Source: Phylloscopus collybita
Taxonomy: Eukaryota; Chordata; Aves; Passeriformes; Phylloscopidae
Assembly (NCBI GenBank): GCA_027886175.1
Contig: JAJNNQ010000129.1
Span: forward strand, 3,348,001-3,412,000
DNA length: 64,000 nt
Direction: 5' to 3'
Shown here: positions 60,001 to 64,000 of the stretch, piece by piece
Layout of the letters: each line of letters starts with the position of its first letter
Position numbering within the stretch: position 1 is the stretch's first letter
Translations under genes and position numbers: made by a program
Notes under the pieces: model-generated
Databases searched by the model: none
Told to the model about the DNA's origin: nothing
Seen by the model: the letters and a program-made list of their open reading frames with translations, nothing else

Positions 60001-61732
60001 TGCAATGCATTTTCCAATGCAACTTCCATATTCTTATGCAAAAAGAATAGTCTATTGAGGACTGTCATTCCTGGTGGATTCCCAGAGTTGCTTCCATACT
60101 TTAAAGGAATGGACATTTGCTCATCTTACAAGCACAAAATTAACCTTAAACAACTGTACCAGTCACTTCATGCTGCCACATACAAATGCTCAATGTTAAC
60201 TATAGGTGTAAATGCAACACTTTATTGAATCACAGCAACACAATAATTCAATTTGCATTAAAAAAATATTCTAGAGTAAGCAGAGATTTCAGACAGATTT
60301 TTTCCAGATATACATCCTTTGCTAGAAAAGTTACTCTTGTTGCCTGCTCTGCTGTACAAGAAGTCACCCTCGCTATGCAGAACACTGTGGTGCTCCAACT
60401 GCTCAACAAACACTGCCAGTTTAACTTTTTCTGCTTTGAGCTTGCCTTTCATCAACACTATGGCCTTAATTTCTAGAAGATCACTTAATTGAGTAGTTCC
60501 CAACCAATTTTCTCATCAAGGTATTTCATACAACAGCCACACCAATCTGTGGGTTTTCCTTTTGTCCTGAGATTTAAGGACTGCAACAGTCACCTGGCTC
60601 CACCAGGATCCACACTGTCTATGTTCCTGACCTGTAACTACATTAACATGAAGCCTGGTTAAGTGCCCAGTGCAAGAAAGAGTGAGTTTGATGAGCCTGG
60701 GGGAGCTAAGTTAGTAATGAATTAGTTTGCTTTAGTTCTTCCTCTACAGAGGTCTGCACAGCTCCTTGGTTAGACAACTATTTGCCTTTAAGATCAGCCC
60801 TCTCCCAGGAATAACTTATCTGCCCTCTGGCCAGGCCTCTCCAAAGGACCAGGTGTCTTTACAGAACAGAGATATTTTGTAGGAAGGATCACTCCCATCC
60901 CCTTTCTGATCTGTTCTGCAATAAGCTGAATTCACGTCCTCTGGAGACAGTACCAAATACATGCAAACAACACAGGCACTGCTAAATGGCAACATGCAGT
61001 TAATCCTGAAGCAACCTGGAAACCCTGATGCAAACGAGCACACGTTTGGGGCTGGCAGTTACCCCAGTGCAGAGCAGGAGCGAGCAGAGGCAGCGTACGT
61101 ACCACGGTGCTGCCGTTGTGCATGTTGTGGGTGTCCTTGTGGGCGTGGGCACAGAAATCGATGCACGCCGTGACACCCGAGAAGGGCCGGCCCTCCTTGC
61201 AGCCCAGCCGGCAGTCAGGGCCCATGTGTTCGTTTTCCACCTGGAAGGCAAACAAACTACAGACACTCAGAAGCCTGGGTTGGCAGCCCCAGCAGCCACC
61301 AGCAGCTTTGTGACAGAATCAAGGCAGCCAGGCAGACTCAGTGATTCCAGCTTTTCCTACGGAACATGTAACGTTTGTGGCTGTATATGCCAACGAGATC
61401 ATCAGGTCAGCCACAATCAAGATGTCTTGGATAGTAAAAACATTTTATTTACAGTATTATCTCTAAATGTTTTTCACATATAAAAATATGGTGCTATTTA
61501 AGCACGGGTTGAAGTAAAGAGGTGCAGGGTATGGGAACCTGCAGGGTATGCGAGGGCTGCAGCTCCACCCAGGAACACGTTCTGGGGCTGCTCCTTGGAT
61601 TGACACTGTGCTGCTCTTCAGAGCTGGATGTCACACACCCACCTGGTTCTGGAAAGCTTCTGGAGCAAGCTTCTTATAAACCGGAGCCACATCAGTAGCT
61701 AATGTTTGCAGATTATTTTCAAGAAGTTCCTC
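49886..61732 (-). CDS. TET1: TET1 methylcytosine dioxygenase, last four coding exons (5' part outside window)
   Basis: Fe(II)/2-oxoglutarate dioxygenase that oxidises 5-methylcytosine to 5-hydroxymethyl-, formyl- and carboxylcytosine in nuclear DNA. Exons 61643-61732, 61103-61240, 53207-53546 and 49886-51030 join in frame to 570 residues and TAG. They hold the end of the Cys-rich region and the double-stranded beta-helix with its usual low-complexity insert. Iron ligands are HKD in AHAHKD and the His in RRELHATTP; the Arg and Ser of TRIS bind 2-oxoglutarate. TET1 is preferred over TET2/TET3 because of the neighbour CCAR1 and the ending [13 protein letters not shown]. The CXXC domain and the remaining catalytic exons lie beyond 64,000. 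Confidence 0.95.
51031..53206 (-). other. TET1 last intron, no gene seen
   Basis: 2.2 kb, AT-rich, with alternating repeats near the acceptor and nothing else recognised. Confidence 0.75.
51181..51236. repeat. AT-rich purine/pyrimidine alternating tract
   Basis: Degenerate TATG/TATA repeats about 150 bases upstream of the TET1 terminal exon acceptor. Confidence 0.7.
53207..53546 (-). CDS. TET1: TET1 catalytic-domain exon (340 nt)
   Basis: Acceptor CTGCCAG|GTCT, donor TTAG|GTGAG. Encodes [40 protein letters not shown] and [20 protein letters not shown], then a Lys-rich tail that begins the low-complexity insert. Phase 1 exit. Confidence 0.97.
53547..61102 (-). other. TET1 intron, 7.6 kb, with one long unexplained open frame
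   Basis: No exon of a known gene is visible. It carries a 159-residue open frame at 54292-54771 on the minus strand, a G+C-rich patch at 55,160-55,260 and a small repeat of TTTTGCAATGCAT near 59,975-60,010. Confidence 0.65.
61103..61240 (-). CDS. TET1: TET1 catalytic-domain exon with HxD iron motif (138 nt)
   Basis: Acceptor CTTCCAG|GTGG, donor ACCGTG|GTACGTAC. Encodes [40 protein letters not shown] and HNGSTV. HKD at exon residues 36-38 provides two of the three iron ligands. The donor has a tandem GTACGTAC; only the first GT keeps the frame. Confidence 0.97.
61643..61732 (-). CDS. TET1: TET1 catalytic-domain exon (90 nt)
   Basis: Acceptor CCTGCAG|GAGG, donor CCAG|GTGGG. Encodes [20 protein letters not shown] and [10 protein letters not shown], the helical segment before the beta-helix core. 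30 codons, phase 0, the usual size of this exon in TET genes. Confidence 0.95.
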
Positions 61733-64000
61733 CTGCAGGGAAATGCAACATTCAGTGCTGCAGTTTGCTTTAAAAGAATCTCAGCCAGTTTAGAGAGGCT
61801 CAATAAGTCAGCTTGTACCTCGTATTTCATTAAACTGACTTCTGTTCTGCTGCCCTTTGTCACTAACCATAAATGTCTGCTTCTGCATGACTAAACCACC
61901 AAAGCTGTTCAAACAGGATTGAGCCAAGTAACAACAGAGGATACCTGCTAGGTCAGAGGAACCCAGCACACAGGACTACCAATTTCTGCATCGTTTCCAC
62001 ACGCAGTCAAGGCGTGAGGTACACTGCACACAAAAACACAGAAGTAACATCCAGAGGAGAAAAATCGTACCCCAAGCTGAGTGGGGATGGGAGCCCAGGT
62101 CTTCTGTTGGTGTTCTGCTTATGGGGCCTTAGCCTATGCTCACACACCATGTGAGAAACTCCTAACAGCATTTAACTTCAGCTCTTAGGTCTCTCAGGTA
62201 CTTTCCTCATATTGCAGCAGAACTTCTAACAGGAACATTTGTTAACTATTCTGTTCTTTGGAGAGGCAAAAATCAGGACTTAATGGAAATAACTACTAGA
62301 TTCAGAAATAATATTCCCTTCCTTAGGCTAAGCCATGTAAACACAGAATTAGCTAGGTGGGCTTCAATGGCAGTGTCATATTTAAGCTCTTACTTGTAGA
62401 AACAATCCCTAAATTCTTATCCTAAGATTTTGCTTTTCCAGGAAAATCACCAGCCAACTGGGAAAGCAAAGGGCAGTCACAGACTCCCTAATTTCTTTTC
62501 CTCCAAGGACCAGGCTTTGAGAGACAACTGCAGCTTCAGTTTCTCATGGTGTTTAGTGGCAAAAAATAGCAGCTTGCTTCATTTTTTTGAAAAAACACAT
62601 TTACCACCACACACTGTTAACACCAACATACATTAACACCAGGAGACTTCATTTCTTTCAATGTGATGTTACATTACAAGGCCATACTGTATTTTGATGT
62701 TGTACTAAACCCAGTTTTATCAGCTGTAAATGGCTACCACAAGGTTTTCTGAACCACACTGAAGGTAATGTATCCTTAATTATCCATCCTACCAGGAGGA
62801 TATCTATCCTAGAAACCATTCTTTCTTCAGCACATTAGACCCTTAACCTCATCTCACTCAGCATCAGAAACCTAGGGAGAAAATGCATGCACAGAATGCT
62901 CCATGCATAGCATTATGCAGGGAGAGACCCTAAACACACAGGCAGTGGCAAAGGACAGAGAAGGAACAGGATCCCTAAAATGAAAGAAAGCCCCAAAAAA
63001 TACATTTTCCTATAAACTGAAAATTTATAAAACCAATTCCCTCTTGAGACAAGCAGAGCTGGGGTTGGCCTGTAGTGCCTTGGGCAGGTGTTCAGTGAGG
63101 AGGGCAGCGTGTGCTCTGTTGAGAGCACCTAAGGAGGTTTGTGAATACCCACAGTGCAGTGACTCCACAGGGCTCACAGGAGAATGAGAGCCTGCATTCA
63201 CGTGCCTGAGCAATACCTCATCAACTCTCTTAGGACAAAAAGGAGCTGGGAGGAATATTTATTTACCTGCAGTGAATCAAGCGACATCTATCGAGAAAGA
63301 ATGGATGTCTCACACTGTGTCCACATAGAAAGATTCCTGGCAGCATAACCCCAACAGAAAACCTGGTCCTGAGTGCCCAGGAGTGCCTCAAAACACGTCA
63401 GCTGTGCTAGGAAAATGTGATACTATCACCTAGGAGTTCCATAGGGAAGTGGAGCTACAGAAAACTACAGCCAGAACAAAAGGCACTTTGCAGTCACCCT
63501 GAGAAGTCTCTTTTCACCAGGCAGTGATTACCAGCTCACAACACCTTTACTCCTTCTTCAGGAAAATATTTTCAATGTAAAGTAACTAATGCAGTTGGGT
63601 TTTTTTTAGAGGTTTGTTACTTCACATAATCCATCACTCTTTTCTGTGCTGCCTCACCTTTATGGCATCACTAACACTCATAAGCAGCAATTATGGTATT
63701 TTTTCACTGCATTGCATTTTAGAGTATTCATTCTTTCAAAACTATTTCAAAAACACACAGTCCACAGAAAAAAAAAACCAAAACAGTTTGTTCTTGGTGA
63801 CAGAGGGGAGCCCAAGCTGTCAGCTGCTCCTACAGCAGTAAGAAAGCAGTGCAAACCCAAGGTACAAAATTTCTGTACTACAGAAATACAGCCTGAGCTA
63901 CAGGCTTGGCCCTTAGAAAAAGGTCTTTACTTACAAAGAATTAAAATTTCACAGAGATTTACACAGTGAGGTTAGTATGCATGCAGAAAAGCATTAAGAA
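61733..64000 (-). other. TET1 intron running off the window
   Basis: The next upstream TET exon, with the conserved Cys-rich core, was looked for on the minus strand and is not present, so it lies past 64,000. Confidence 0.75.

Noticed and set aside
63267..63330. CTGCAG|GTAAATA donor as a further TET1 exon
   Set aside because: The reading frames upstream of this donor do not match the conserved Cys-rich TET sequence and hit stops within a few codons.
1..64000. CRISPR arrays, operons, prophage or bacterial defence systems
   Set aside because: The window is vertebrate nuclear DNA with spliced genes. No regularly spaced repeats or compact gene clusters are present.

Overview
The window is nuclear DNA from a vertebrate, most likely a bird. 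The evidence is many short exons with GT/AG borders, one CpG island, CR1-type LINE fragments, compact introns, and the neighbours TET1 and CCAR1 in the same orientation and order as on human chromosome 10. Nothing bacterial or viral was recognised.

Both recognised protein genes lie on the minus strand. CCAR1 (cell cycle and apoptosis regulator 1) is complete. It has a non-coding first exon in the CpG island near 34,064-34,110 and 24 coding exons between 33,093 and 8,921. The spliced reading frame stays open through every junction and gives 1,148 residues, against about 1,150 in human. A box C/D snoRNA matching SNORD98 lies in the intron between exons 12 and 13. The CCAR1 poly(A) signal is at 8,654-8,659.

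Upstream on the same strand (higher coordinates) are the last four coding exons of TET1, the 5-methylcytosine dioxygenase: 61,643-61,732, 61,103-61,240, 53,207-53,546 and 49,886-51,030. Together they give 570 residues of the C-terminal catalytic domain, including the iron ligands HxD and the distal His, and the 2-oxoglutarate-binding Arg/Ser. The rest of TET1 lies beyond base 64,000. The TET1 3'UTR starts at 49,885 and may be long.

Region by region: 1-8,630 lies downstream of CCAR1 and has no recognised gene, only a weak exon candidate near 2,049-2,110. 8,635-34,110 is CCAR1. 34,340-40,480 is intergenic with one old CR1. 40,490-49,885 is TET1 3'UTR or flank with two more CR1 fragments. 49,886-64,000 is the TET1 tail. 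The two proteins are not known to share a pathway; their adjacency is conserved synteny. The most notable points are a GC-AG intron in CCAR1, a pair of sister micro-exons, a splice-spanning upstream ORF, the conserved snoRNA, and an almost A-free stretch of the CCAR1 pre-mRNA. I found no convincing new biological system.
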